From contig JAKRWB010000151.1 in assembly GCA_022353185.1 (NCBI GenBank), forward strand, positions 1 to 16,739: DNA of 16,739 nt, given 5' to 3'. Shown in pieces: positions 7,437 to 14,156 of the stretch (position 1 is the stretch's first letter; every line of letters starts with the position of its first letter). The notes beneath the pieces are model-generated. The model was given only the letters and a program-made list of their open reading frames with translations, made no database searches and had not been told where the DNA came from. The position numbers and the translations under genes were made by a program. The DNA is from ANME-2 cluster archaeon (GTDB taxonomy: Archaea > Halobacteriota > Methanosarcinia > Methanosarcinales > Methanocomedenaceae).

Positions 7437-7520
7437 TGTATTTATTGGAATATCATAATAGATAAATATTATGGACTCGTTATTTTTTTCTTATCTTTTC
7501 TTCTCCCATATCCTGCTGTT

Positions 7521-7581
7521 CACGGATTACACGGATGCGCACGGATAAAATATAAATCCATGAAAATCCGTATAATCCATG
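7521..7581. repeat. Long imperfect inverted repeat of the GGATTACACGGAT type
   Basis: Arms 7521-7546 and 7556-7581 pair at 20 of 26 positions around a 9-base AT loop. Three of the six mismatches (7523/7579, 7530/7572, 7542/7560) are C/A, i.e. G-U wobbles in the minus-strand RNA. The core words CACGGATTACACGGAT and ATCCGTATAATCCATG belong to a well-known type of dispersed intergenic repeat. It could fold as an RNA hairpin or be a non-autonomous mobile element. Confidence 0.75.
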
Positions 7582-7608
7582 TCATAAGTATTCGATTTAA
7601 ACTTGACA

Positions 7609-7626
7609 TAGGTTCATATGACCCTA
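7609..7626. repeat. 18-base near-perfect palindrome TAGGTTCATATGACCCTA
   Basis: Eight of nine symmetric pairs match (only the fifth from each end fails), centred on CATATG. No gene start lies immediately next to it. It could be a binding site for a dimeric protein or part of a decayed mobile element end. Confidence 0.35.
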
Positions 7627-7663
7627 GACCTTACGCAGAACGATTTTAAACATTATTACTCTT

Positions 7664-7909
7664 TCAATTTTCATACGATTTTACGAGATCAATATATTCC
7701 CGTACTATATATCCAGGAATGCCGGTGAAAAATGATATCTCCCATTCACTGTATCCTGACAGATATAGTTTTTCAACGCGGGTTCCATCCTTGATATACC
7801 TATCATTAGACTCTGTCGTGTGATCTATTAGACGAGCATTCTCTGATGTTGGGATTTTCTTCTTATAATTATGGAATGCTAATCTCTTATGCCTATTTCC
7901 GGTAGTGTC
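7664..7909 (-). pseudogene. C-terminal fragment of a DUF1670-like protein
   Basis: An 81-codon open frame without ATG, GTG or TTG at its 5' end runs from just after a TAG (7910-7912) to TGA at 7664. The translation has the tail pattern I associate with DUF1670 proteins: a DTTGNRHKRL block, then RYIKDGTRVEKLYLSGYSEW, and EISFFTGIPGYIVREYIDL, a helix-turn-helix-like segment. The N-terminal two thirds are missing, so this is a remnant. The family's function is unknown; the segment suggests DNA binding. A matching N-terminal stub is found at 16558-16713 on the same strand. Family assignment is from memory. Confidence 0.55.
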
Positions 7910-7953
7910 CTAATTTAGACCGCAGTGTATTGGATTTTTCAGGAATGCAACTT

Positions 7954-7973
7954 ATACGCAACCCTCTGCGTAT
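7954..7973 (-). terminator. Hairpin downstream of tRNA-Arg
   Basis: Perfect 7-base stem ATACGCA / TGCGTAT with a 6-base loop, located about 50 bases past the tRNA 3' end. No T-run follows directly; a short TTCTTTTC lies between the tRNA and the hairpin on the minus strand and may be the real stop signal. Confidence 0.35.
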
Positions 7974-8021
7974 GAGTATTAGTGAGGGGTAATGCAATGG
8001 TATGTTTGAAAAGAATGTCTA

Positions 8022-8099
8022 TGGCGGGCGCAGAGGGATTTGAACCCTCGGTCTTCAGCTTAGGAGGCTGCTGCCATATCCAGGCTTGGCCATGCGCCC
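8022..8099 (-). tRNA. tRNA-Arg, anticodon CCU, with encoded CCA
   Basis: 78 bases including the 3' CCA. The cloverleaf can be drawn by hand: acceptor GGGCGCA pairs with TGCGCCC, discriminator G, then CCA; D-stem GCCA/TGGC with loop AGCCTGGATA (G18-G19, A20); anticodon loop CTCCTAA with anticodon CCT; T-stem GAGGG/CCCTC with loop TTCAAAT. The anticodon stem has four good pairs plus a terminal G27-A43 mismatch. A20 in the D-loop agrees with the known identity rule for arginine tRNAs. It reads AGG codons. No intron is present. A coding frame that runs antisense across it is spurious. Confidence 0.93.
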
Positions 8100-8133
8100 G
8101 CATTGGAGGAAACAAGTCTTTACTGGTAATAAT

Positions 8134-8143
8134 GAATATAAAC
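8134..8143 (-). promoter_or_regulatory. TATA box of tRNA-Arg
   Basis: On the minus strand the sequence reads GTTTATATTC, 35-44 bases upstream of the mature 5' end, the normal distance for an archaeal tRNA promoter with a short leader. Confidence 0.55.
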
Positions 8144-8267
8144 ATTTCCTAACCACCTGAAATTGAATTGAGGTGGTCCGGGATTAGCCGATATGTTTAT
8201 TATTATTAAATGTGTTTAAGGCCCCGTTACATATAATCATTATATTATACTACAGAGGATTGAATAA

Positions 8268-8648
8268 ATGAGATATCAGGGAAAATCAAAAAGGAAATAT
8301 ACTGGTGGGCGGCTCGTACGGTCCCAGGGTAAGAGAAAGTTGGAATTGGGCCGTGAGGCAGCAGAACCTCACCTGGCTGAGACCAGACGCAAGAATGTTG
8401 AAACTCTGGGCGGCAACAGGAAGGTACGCCTTTTGAGATGCAATATTGCCAATGTCACTGACCCTTCAAGTAACACTACCAAACAGGTTTCCATTGAAAC
8501 CGTGACCGAAAACTCGGCAAATCTGTATTACATAAGAAGGAACATCCTTACCAAAGGTTCAATCATCAGGACCGAGATGGGGAATGCCAGGGTTACAAGC
8601 AGGCCCGGCCAGGATGGGGTCGTGAACGCTGTACTCATCAATGAGTAA
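8268..8648 (+). CDS. rps8e: 30S ribosomal protein S8e
   Basis: 126 residues, the normal length for archaeal S8e. The highly basic N-terminus MRYQGKSKRKYTGGR, the block LGREAAEPHL, and NAKV-like GNRKVRLLRCNIANV are diagnostic, as is the ITKGSIIRTEMGNARVTSRP-type C-terminal half (here ILTKGSIIRTEMGNARVTS). It is a structural protein of the small subunit, found in archaea and eukaryotes only, which helps fix the domain of the organism. AGAGGAT lies eight bases before the ATG, and TATA-like sequence (TTATATTATAC, about 8240-8250, or TTTATTATTATTAAA further up) precedes it. It appears monocistronic, followed by a T-run. Confidence 0.97.
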   Translation: MRYQGKSKRKYTGGRLVRSQGKRKLELGREAAEPHLAETRRKNVETLGGNRKVRLLRCNIANVTDPSSNTTKQVSIETVTENSANLYYIRRNILTKGSIIRTEMGNARVTSRPGQDGVVNAVLINE

Positions 8649-8675
8649 TTAATAGCTAAAACACTTCACACCTAT

Positions 8676-8688
8676 CCTTTCTTTTTTT
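8676..8688 (+). terminator. T-rich terminator after rps8e
   Basis: CCTTTCTTTTTTT follows the rps8e stop by about 30 bases, without a hairpin, a common form in archaea. Confidence 0.5.
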
Positions 8689-8706
8689 AACGGCTTGTTT
8701 TATATC

Positions 8707-8721
8707 AAAATATTTATGTAC
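8707..8721 (+). promoter_or_regulatory. TATA box of the AhpD-like gene
   Basis: AAAATATTTATGTAC is centred about 26 bases before the ATG at 8740, with no Shine-Dalgarno sequence in between, so the mRNA is probably leaderless. This also supports the ATG at 8740 over the TTG at 8728. Confidence 0.5.
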
Positions 8722-8739
8722 TTTTGATTGTACCTTTTT

Positions 8740-9243
8740 ATGAGTACATGGAATGTAAACCTTAACTCGAAAGATAGGAAGGTGAACGCTCTGGAATTAG
8801 AGGATATTAAGAGAATACTTGAAAAAGATTCTGATGAAGCTGTCGAAGAATTGCTGGAAGGCGTAGAAGAATACTACGGAGAGATCCCGTATATTCTTCA
8901 GTTCATGAAAGACCAGCCTGACCTGTTAGTTTCCAAAATTCTTTATGACAATTCTATCTTAAGGGAATTCAAGCGTCTTGATAGGAAAACCATTGAACTC
9001 ATTTCCATTGCCGTATCATCAGCCATAAAATGTACACACTGCCTGAACATTCATCTGCGGGTAGCAAAAAGGATGGAGATACCAAAAGAAGAGATATTCG
9101 ATGCAATACTAATTGCAAGTGTTCTATCCAATGCTTCGGTACTTGCCAATGGTACCAGGGCAATGAATGCAGAATTGTCAGACGATGGACAAGCAGTCCA
9201 TGAATGTGACAATGAATCCTGTGATGTGTGCAAAATCCTATAG
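8740..9243 (+). CDS. AhpD/carboxymuconolactone decarboxylase-family redox protein
   Basis: 167 residues. The AhpD core is clear: RLDRKTIELISIAVSSAIKC leads into the CxxC-x3-H motif (Cys98, Cys101, His105 in KCTHCLNIHLR), followed by KRMEIPKEEIFDAILIAS and a final helix with small residues. This motif is the peroxidatic or thiol-disulphide centre in AhpD-type proteins, though substrates of archaeal members are mostly unknown. An acidic N-terminal extension of about 80 residues precedes the core, and the C-terminus carries three more cysteines (Cys156, Cys161, Cys164 in HECDNESCDVCKIL), which could bind a metal or act as a resolving pair. Convergent with mmp10, 28 bases apart. An oxygen- or peroxide-defence role next to MCR genes is only a guess. 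Confidence 0.85.
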   Translation: MSTWNVNLNSKDRKVNALELEDIKRILEKDSDEAVEELLEGVEEYYGEIPYILQFMKDQPDLLVSKILYDNSILREFKRLDRKTIELISIAVSSAIKCTHCLNIHLRVAKRMEIPKEEIFDAILIASVLSNASVLANGTRAMNAELSDDGQAVHECDNESCDVCKIL

Positions 9244-9271
9244 AAAAGTATGAAGATTAGCGTTCTCAGGT

Positions 9272-10507
9272 TCAATTTTTAGGTGGAATTCCAAGCATAT
9301 TTACCATATTAATAAGTTCACTCAGTCCCTCGATCTCTCGCTGAATTACCTCATCTCTGGTCATGGATATGCTCATCTCTCCATCAACTGTAAGTTTATC
9401 CGGACCCCTTCGCACCAGTCTGTCCCCACCGTCACGGTTCAGCACATTTTTTATTTCTGAATCATGAACGAATGCGCGCCCGGGGAATATAACGGTGTTT
9501 TTGACGTCTGATAGGTCAAGTTTTTCTATGTCCTCGATAGTTATCAGGCACCCGATATCCTTTTCCACTCCTATCACATTTACCGGGGCATCAAGGCTCT
9601 TGAAAATACGGTCAAGCAATGGTGCTGACACCCGGCTGGTAAGAATGGTGGCCTCCTTCGTTGGAGTGGGCAGCATTGACAGAGCTTTTGAATCGTTGAC
9701 TATAGCGAAAGGTGCACCTGTCTCCGGGTCCCACAGGGGCGTGCCTGTTACCCTGAATGAATAATCCTTGTTCATCTCATCCACTATGGCAGCGAACTCG
9801 TTCACGGTATGGGATTCCACGCCTGGGATGATTGGTGCGTTATTGAGTATGAGTCCCTGGTCAGTGGTGTTGGCGAACCTCATAAGTATCAGTCCTTTTG
9901 CACCCATGGCTTCCAGGTCGTCACAGGTTTGCCTCAGCACATCGCCGTCGTTGACACCCGGTATTAACACAGAGGCTGCATAGACCTCAGAACCGCTGCA
10001 GAACGTCTCAAGGTTTGACAGGGCTGCTTCAGGATGTTTGTCGTGCATATATTCTCCACGCAATAGCGGGTCAGTGGCAAATACAGTAAATGATACTTCT
10101 GTAACACCATTATCAAGGTAATATTCTGCTTCATCACCTCTGTTGAAGCCTTTACCGCTGGTGTAACCCAGGTGTATGGGAGCTTCCAGCTGGGTTAAGG
10201 TGGCAGTTAACAGTTCAAGGTCAGGGTAACAGCTTACATCACCACCACCACTTATTGTGATACGTTCAATCCCTTCATGGTTAAGGTGAATCGTCTGGTT
10301 GAGTTCCTGGACTACCATCTGGACGGGCTTGAAACCAGGATATGATTCTTTTACACTCTGTGTGCAGTAGTGACAACCTTTCGTTATGGGTAGGCAGTGT
10401 TTACATCCGAACGGTGGCACATCCCTGACGGCTTTGAAATAGCAATATTTGCAAAATCCCATGCAGTCAATTCCGGGCCGACCTCCAATATCAGCAAGCA
10501 GTTCCAT
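9272..10507 (-). CDS. mmp10: MCR arginine C5-methyltransferase Mmp10 (B12-dependent radical SAM, methanogenesis marker 10)
   Basis: 411 residues. Installs the 5-methyl group on the conserved Arg of McrA (Arg290 here). The N-terminal radical SAM motif is CMGFCKYC (Cys15, Cys19, Cys22; spacing CX3CX2C), followed at once by four more cysteines (Cys35, Cys38, Cys45, Cys48 in FGCKHCLP and GCHYCTQ), a layout I know from Mmp10. ITISGGGDVSCYP supplies the SAM-contact Gly-rich strand. Conserved pieces such as YTSGKGFNRGDEAEYYLDNG and TPLWDPETGAPFAI, and the length, fit the family. It is divergent from mcrBDCGA with a 402-base gap, the same arrangement I recall in Methanosarcina. This places enzyme and target side by side and suggests co-regulation. 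Confidence 0.92.
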   Translation of the reverse strand: MELLADIGGRPGIDCMGFCKYCYFKAVRDVPPFGCKHCLPITKGCHYCTQSVKESYPGFKPVQMVVQELNQTIHLNHEGIERITISGGGDVSCYPDLELLTATLTQLEAPIHLGYTSGKGFNRGDEAEYYLDNGVTEVSFTVFATDPLLRGEYMHDKHPEAALSNLETFCSGSEVYAASVLIPGVNDGDVLRQTCDDLEAMGAKGLILMRFANTTDQGLILNNAPIIPGVESHTVNEFAAIVDEMNKDYSFRVTGTPLWDPETGAPFAIVNDSKALSMLPTPTKEATILTSRVSAPLLDRIFKSLDAPVNVIGVEKDIGCLITIEDIEKLDLSDVKNTVIFPGRAFVHDSEIKNVLNRDGGDRLVRRGPDKLTVDGEMSISMTRDEVIQREIEGLSELINMVNMLGIPPKN

Positions 10508-10909
10508 TGTAATCTTCTCGGCTTAAGACGGTATTGTTCAACAGCACTTTATAGTATAATATGTAGTATAATAATCTTCTTCGAAGCTATAGTAACAGTA
10601 CATATACTTTTCTGTGAAACAAGACGCAGCTCAACAATTTCAACACAAAAATATATGGGAAAATTTATATATTTATTTTATAACGATTAATCCGTAACCT
10701 TTAAGTAGGTTTGTAAATAACCTTGGTAGTACGGAAAATTGCAATGGGTGTTTGATACAATGCTAGGCCAAAAGGTGATATTTTGATAGGGTTGGGCTCT
10801 TCCTCTACTATTTTTATGAGTCCGGTTCAAAATATTTCTATGGCTTATTCTTCATTATATCAATCACAACCGGGCGGTTTTCTGAAAATGTATAGGAGGA
10901 TAAATAAGC
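10508..10909. promoter_or_regulatory. Divergent mmp10 / mcr promoter region with long mcr leader
   Basis: 402 bases without a convincing long gene. Towards mmp10, CTATAAAG (minus strand, near 10545-10552) is a TATA candidate about 40 bases before its ATG, and it adjoins a pair of direct repeats. Towards mcrB, the best TATA candidate is ATTTATATAT at 10663-10672, preceded by a purine-rich GGGAAAA that suits a BRE; this predicts a transcript start near 10697 and a leader of about 210 bases. A weaker candidate, TTCATTATATC near 10851-10861, would give a short leader. The mcrB ribosome site AGGAGGA is at 10894-10900. Confidence 0.5.
10552..10573. repeat. Two direct copies of TAGTATAATA
   Basis: Copies at 10552-10561 and 10564-10573 are separated by two bases, so they repeat every 12 bases. 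They adjoin the likely mmp10 TATA box and could be a regulator site. Confidence 0.5.
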
Positions 10910-10917
10910 GTGTCTGA
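10816..10917 (+). other. Small upstream open reading frame overlapping the mcrB start
   Basis: An ATG at 10816 opens a 33-codon frame (begins MSPVQNIS, ends MYRRINKRV) whose TGA at 10915-10917 lies just past the mcrB GTG at 10910, an 8-base overlap. No ribosome site precedes it. It could couple translation into mcrB or be chance. Confidence 0.25.
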
Positions 10918-12214
10918 CAAAATAGACCTATATAGCGACAGAGGAGCTAAACTCAAAGGCGACGTTGCACTTGGAGCCATAAGCCCCCTCAGAAACAAAG
11001 CTATTAAGAAAATCATCCACGACACAAAGCGAACAGCTGCCGTGGATTTGGCCGGAATCGAGAAGCAACTGGCTACTGGTAAATATGGCGGCAAAGGCCG
11101 ACAGGTTTCCGGTAGAACACTGAAGCTCGACGTGGTCAAGAACGCAGATGCTATCGTAAAGGCGGTTGCAGCATTAGTACAAGTCGATAAAGGCGACGAC
11201 ACTAATGTCAAATCCCTGAACGGCGGTAAGCAGATGCTTGTACAGGTACCCTCTTCTAGAATAGAAGCAGGTGCTGAGTATGTGTCTTCACTGACATGTG
11301 CTTCAATGGCTACAGTCCAGGCTATGATTGATACCTTTAATCTGAACATGTTCAATGTTCCAGAGACCAAAGCAGCAATCATGGGACAGTATCCCCAGAC
11401 CATGGATTTGGCTGGCGGTAATGTGAAGTCAATCCTGGAAATCCCACAGAAAGATGAGGGCCTTGGCCACTCATTGAGGAACATCATGGCAAACCACCTG
11501 GCAGCCGTGACAAAGAAGAACGCCATGAACACAGCAGCCCTGGCTGGTATATATGAGCAGGCCGGTGTGTTCGAGATGGGCAATGCTCTTGGAATGTTCG
11601 AGAGAAACCAGTTGCTCGGTCTGGCATACCAGAATCTGAATGCAAACAACCTCGTCTATAGTACAACCAAGGCAAACGGTGCAACAGGTACCATCGGTAC
11701 AGTTATGCACTCAATTGTCGAGCGCGGTATTACAGATGGTGTAATTGCAGCAGACAAGAAGTTCAATTCTGGATATATCTGCTACAAGGCAAATGATGTG
11801 TCCTTGTGGAACGCATATTGCGCAGCCGGAACTCTTGCAGCAAACCTGGTCAACTGCGGTGCAGGAAGATCACCACAGCATACCTCATCAACATTGTTGT
11901 ACTTCAACGATTTGATCGAGAAAGAGACAGGTCTGCCAGGATGCGACTGGGGTAAAGTCCAGGGTACTGCAGTAGGATTCTCCTTCTTCAGTCACTCTAT
12001 CTATGGCGGCGGCGGTCCTGGTGTGTTCAACGGTAACCACGTAGTTACCAGGCATTCCCGAGGCTTCGCTATCCCATGCGTGGCAGCATCAGTATCACTC
12101 GATGCCGGTGTCCAGATGTTCACACCTGAGATGACATCCGGTCTTGTCGGAGAAGTGTTCGGATCTGTGGCAGAATTCAGAGAGCCAATTAAGGCTGTCG
12201 CAGGAGCGCTATAA
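10910..12214 (+). CDS. mcrB: Methyl-coenzyme M reductase subunit beta
   Basis: 434 residues. One of the three subunits of MCR, the nickel enzyme that forms or, in reverse, activates methane from methyl-CoM and CoB. Diagnostic block: SIYGGGGPGVFNGNHVVTRH, in which Tyr365 corresponds to the active-site Tyr367 of the Methanothermobacter enzyme and His377 to the CoB-binding His379. The N-terminus MSDKIDLYSDRG is typical. It starts with GTG, behind a strong AGGAGGA ribosome site nine bases upstream. It is first in the operon. C-ending codons dominate, as expected for a highly expressed gene. Confidence 0.98.
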   Translation: MSDKIDLYSDRGAKLKGDVALGAISPLRNKAIKKIIHDTKRTAAVDLAGIEKQLATGKYGGKGRQVSGRTLKLDVVKNADAIVKAVAALVQVDKGDDTNVKSLNGGKQMLVQVPSSRIEAGAEYVSSLTCASMATVQAMIDTFNLNMFNVPETKAAIMGQYPQTMDLAGGNVKSILEIPQKDEGLGHSLRNIMANHLAAVTKKNAMNTAALAGIYEQAGVFEMGNALGMFERNQLLGLAYQNLNANNLVYSTTKANGATGTIGTVMHSIVERGITDGVIAADKKFNSGYICYKANDVSLWNAYCAAGTLAANLVNCGAGRSPQHTSSTLLYFNDLIEKETGLPGCDWGKVQGTAVGFSFFSHSIYGGGGPGVFNGNHVVTRHSRGFAIPCVAASVSLDAGVQMFTPEMTSGLVGEVFGSVAEFREPIKAVAGAL

Positions 12215-12231
12215 GAGCATAGAGGATTTAA

Positions 12232-12759
12232 ATGGTTGATACAATTTCCGTTTCAGGTAATAAAAAGCCAATTCAGGTTGAGATATTCCCTCAACGTGTA
12301 TTAATGCCCGATACAGCCGAAAAATTACTAAATGTAATTGATAAGGTTCCGGGTGTTATTCGGATGGTGATACAGGGCCCCAGTCTCCCAAACAGGGTGA
12401 TGTGTGGTCCCGGAACAGGTTCTCCGGTAAATCATCCGGACCGACGTATAATCAATGTGTCAGGTCATGCATTTGAACTGAACATCAGGTTGGGCCGGTT
12501 ACAGGTAGAAATTGAGGATCGAAGCGTCAAAGAGAAACTGCGGCAGGCAGCAGCAGAAGTATTGCCGTTCCCATTCGAATACAGGGAAGGTTTCTTTATA
12601 CGCACTAAGGCTACGCTGACGGATTATGCCAAGTACGGGTTTAAAAGCAGGACTGATGAATCCATCAATCTTGATGACAAACGCCTGCTTGGATTGACTG
12701 ATCCAAAAGCGAAGAATAAGGATCGCATTTGCATGTTAGAACCAACTAAAGAGTATTAG
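12232..12759 (+). CDS. mcrD: Methyl-coenzyme M reductase operon protein D
   Basis: 175 residues, not part of the mature enzyme. McrD has been found associated with MCR and is thought to help in cofactor F430 handling or assembly. Family blocks include VEIFPQRVLMPDTAEKLL, GPSLPNRVMCGPGTGSPVNH and RRIINVSGHAFELNIRLGR. It starts 17 bases after mcrB behind AGAGGA, and its codon use is less biased than that of the structural subunits, consistent with lower expression. Confidence 0.95.
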   Translation: MVDTISVSGNKKPIQVEIFPQRVLMPDTAEKLLNVIDKVPGVIRMVIQGPSLPNRVMCGPGTGSPVNHPDRRIINVSGHAFELNIRLGRLQVEIEDRSVKEKLRQAAAEVLPFPFEYREGFFIRTKATLTDYAKYGFKSRTDESINLDDKRLLGLTDPKAKNKDRICMLEPTKEY

Positions 12760-12762
12760 ACC

Positions 12763-13380
12763 ATGTTCGGACGAGAAACACAGTGTGTGGATTGTAGAGA
12801 AAGCATGGGCCTTGGAAGAGGCGGCGGACTTGCCCAGCGGGGCACGCTGTCAGAGACCGGTAGGCCTGATGTGATTGCAATCGCCATGTCTCCCGGACGT
12901 CGTCATATAACCAAACCCGTATGTGAAATAACATACGGTCTCAGAAGGGAAGGAATTCAGGTAAGCGTACTGGTGCTTAATGCCGGTGCCGGTGTCCCTG
13001 AAGATCTGACAGGAAAATCTATTATGGGCTATGGACCTAAATTCGGTCTGAGCCGGGTAGAACTGGAACAGATCAAGAGGCATAAACTCCTGGTCCTGCA
13101 TCTGGGAAATGTTGATTCGCATGTAATTAGCAAGACCTTAGCATTCCTTAAATTCGTAGATATTCCAACCGTAATAGCTTGCCAGAATCCAATAGATTTT
13201 GAGCAGTTTGCCGAAGCAGGAATTAAGACAAGACTGGTTAAACCAAGGCCTGAAAATATTCAGACCGAGGGGACAGTCATGGAAATCGTTAGCGGAATTA
13301 CAAGAGGTGAAACCTGTTCAAGGGAGAACCTCAATAAGATTGTAAAGTACGTTAAAACCATTAATCCACTAAATAATTAA
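12763..13380 (+). CDS. mcrC: Methyl-coenzyme M reductase operon protein C (activation component)
   Basis: 205 residues. McrC belongs to the complex that reduces and activates the nickel of MCR with ATP. The N-terminal FGRETQCVDCRESMGLGRGG includes the conserved CxxC pair (Cys8, Cys11), followed by MSPGRRHITKPVCEITYGLR and VLVLNAGAGVPED, all typical of the family. Only three bases separate it from mcrD, so translation is probably coupled. Presence of both C and D in the order B-D-C-G-A is the classic layout of Methanosarcinales and class I methanogens. Confidence 0.96.
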   Translation: MFGRETQCVDCRESMGLGRGGGLAQRGTLSETGRPDVIAIAMSPGRRHITKPVCEITYGLRREGIQVSVLVLNAGAGVPEDLTGKSIMGYGPKFGLSRVELEQIKRHKLLVLHLGNVDSHVISKTLAFLKFVDIPTVIACQNPIDFEQFAEAGIKTRLVKPRPENIQTEGTVMEIVSGITRGETCSRENLNKIVKYVKTINPLNN

Positions 13381-13395
13381 AGGAGATGAAATATT

Positions 13396-14142
13396 ATGGC
13401 ATATAAACCACAATATTATCCTGGCAGCACAACAGTTGCTGCAAACAGGCGCAAGCACATGTCCAACAACGTCGAGAAACTCAGAGAGGTTTCTGATGAA
13501 GACGTTACAGCAATGCTGGGACACAGGGCACCTGGTACAGACTACCCAAGCACACATCCGCCACTGGCCGAGATGGGTGAGCCCGATTGCCCTGTAAGGG
13601 AAATCGTAACACCTACACCCGGTACCGCAGCAGGCGACCGTGTACGATATGTACAGTGGGCAGATTCAATGTATAATGCACCTTCCACACCATACTGGAG
13701 GTCATATCATGCAGCAATCAACCACAGGGGAGTAGATCCCGGTACATTGTCCGGTAGGCAGGTCGTAGAGGCCCGTGAGAGAGATATGGAACTGATCGCC
13801 AAGGAGCAGATCGAGACTGAGATGACCTGTCCAGGTCTGTCCGGTCTGAGAGGCGCAACTGTGCACGGTCACTCTTGCAGGTTGCAGGAAGACGGTGTCA
13901 TGTTCGATATGATCGACAGGCGCAGACTTGAAGGCGACGTGATCATTCAGGATAAGGATCAGGTCGGCGTACCAATTGACCGTAAGGTCAATATGGGTAA
14001 ACCCATGTCTTCTACAGAAGCAGACAAGAGAACCACCTTCTATAGAGTGGGCAATGTGGCATTCAGGGACGATACAGAAGTTGTTGAATGGACACAGAGA
14101 ATTTGGGAACTCAGGTCAATTTATGGGTACCAACCCAAATAG
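13396..14142 (+). CDS. mcrG: Methyl-coenzyme M reductase subunit gamma
   Basis: 248 residues, the usual length. Structural subunit of MCR that helps form the active-site channel. Conserved blocks: YKPQYYPGSTTVAANRRKHM at the N-terminus, YVQWADSMYNAPSTPYWRSY, then LSGLRGATVHGHSCRLQEDG near the F430 site. A good ribosome site (AAAGGAG, about 13379-13385) precedes the ATG. The stop is 14 bases before the mcrA ATG. C-ending codons again indicate strong expression. Confidence 0.98.
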   Translation: MAYKPQYYPGSTTVAANRRKHMSNNVEKLREVSDEDVTAMLGHRAPGTDYPSTHPPLAEMGEPDCPVREIVTPTPGTAAGDRVRYVQWADSMYNAPSTPYWRSYHAAINHRGVDPGTLSGRQVVEARERDMELIAKEQIETEMTCPGLSGLRGATVHGHSCRLQEDGVMFDMIDRRRLEGDVIIQDKDQVGVPIDRKVNMGKPMSSTEADKRTTFYRVGNVAFRDDTEVVEWTQRIWELRSIYGYQPK

Positions 14143-14156
14143 TAGAGGTGATAAGA

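Noticed and set aside
7521..7581. Possible CRISPR repeat
   Set aside because: There is a single inverted pair with no regularly spaced direct repeats or spacers; no CRISPR array was seen anywhere in the window.
8022..8099. tRNA-Arg as an integration (attachment) site
   Set aside because: Remnants lie nearby, but I found no duplicated tRNA 3' end and no integrase in the window.
7939..8145. A 68-codon frame across the tRNA-Arg gene
   Set aside because: It runs through the tRNA on the same strand, has no family features and is explained by the tRNA.
10864..11649. A 261-codon frame antisense to mcrB, with hydrophobic stretches
   Set aside because: It is a shadow of the mcrB codons; the apparent membrane character comes from reading the complement of polar codons.
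14088..14156. Longer N-terminus of McrA starting at the ATG at 14088
   Set aside because: It would overlap the end of mcrG, adds residues unlike any McrA, and the ATG at 14157 has its own ribosome site and the typical N-terminus.
12763..14156. ANME-1-type MCR
   Set aside because: McrA has Gln at position 422 where ANME-1 has Val, and mcrC and mcrD are both present in the classic order.
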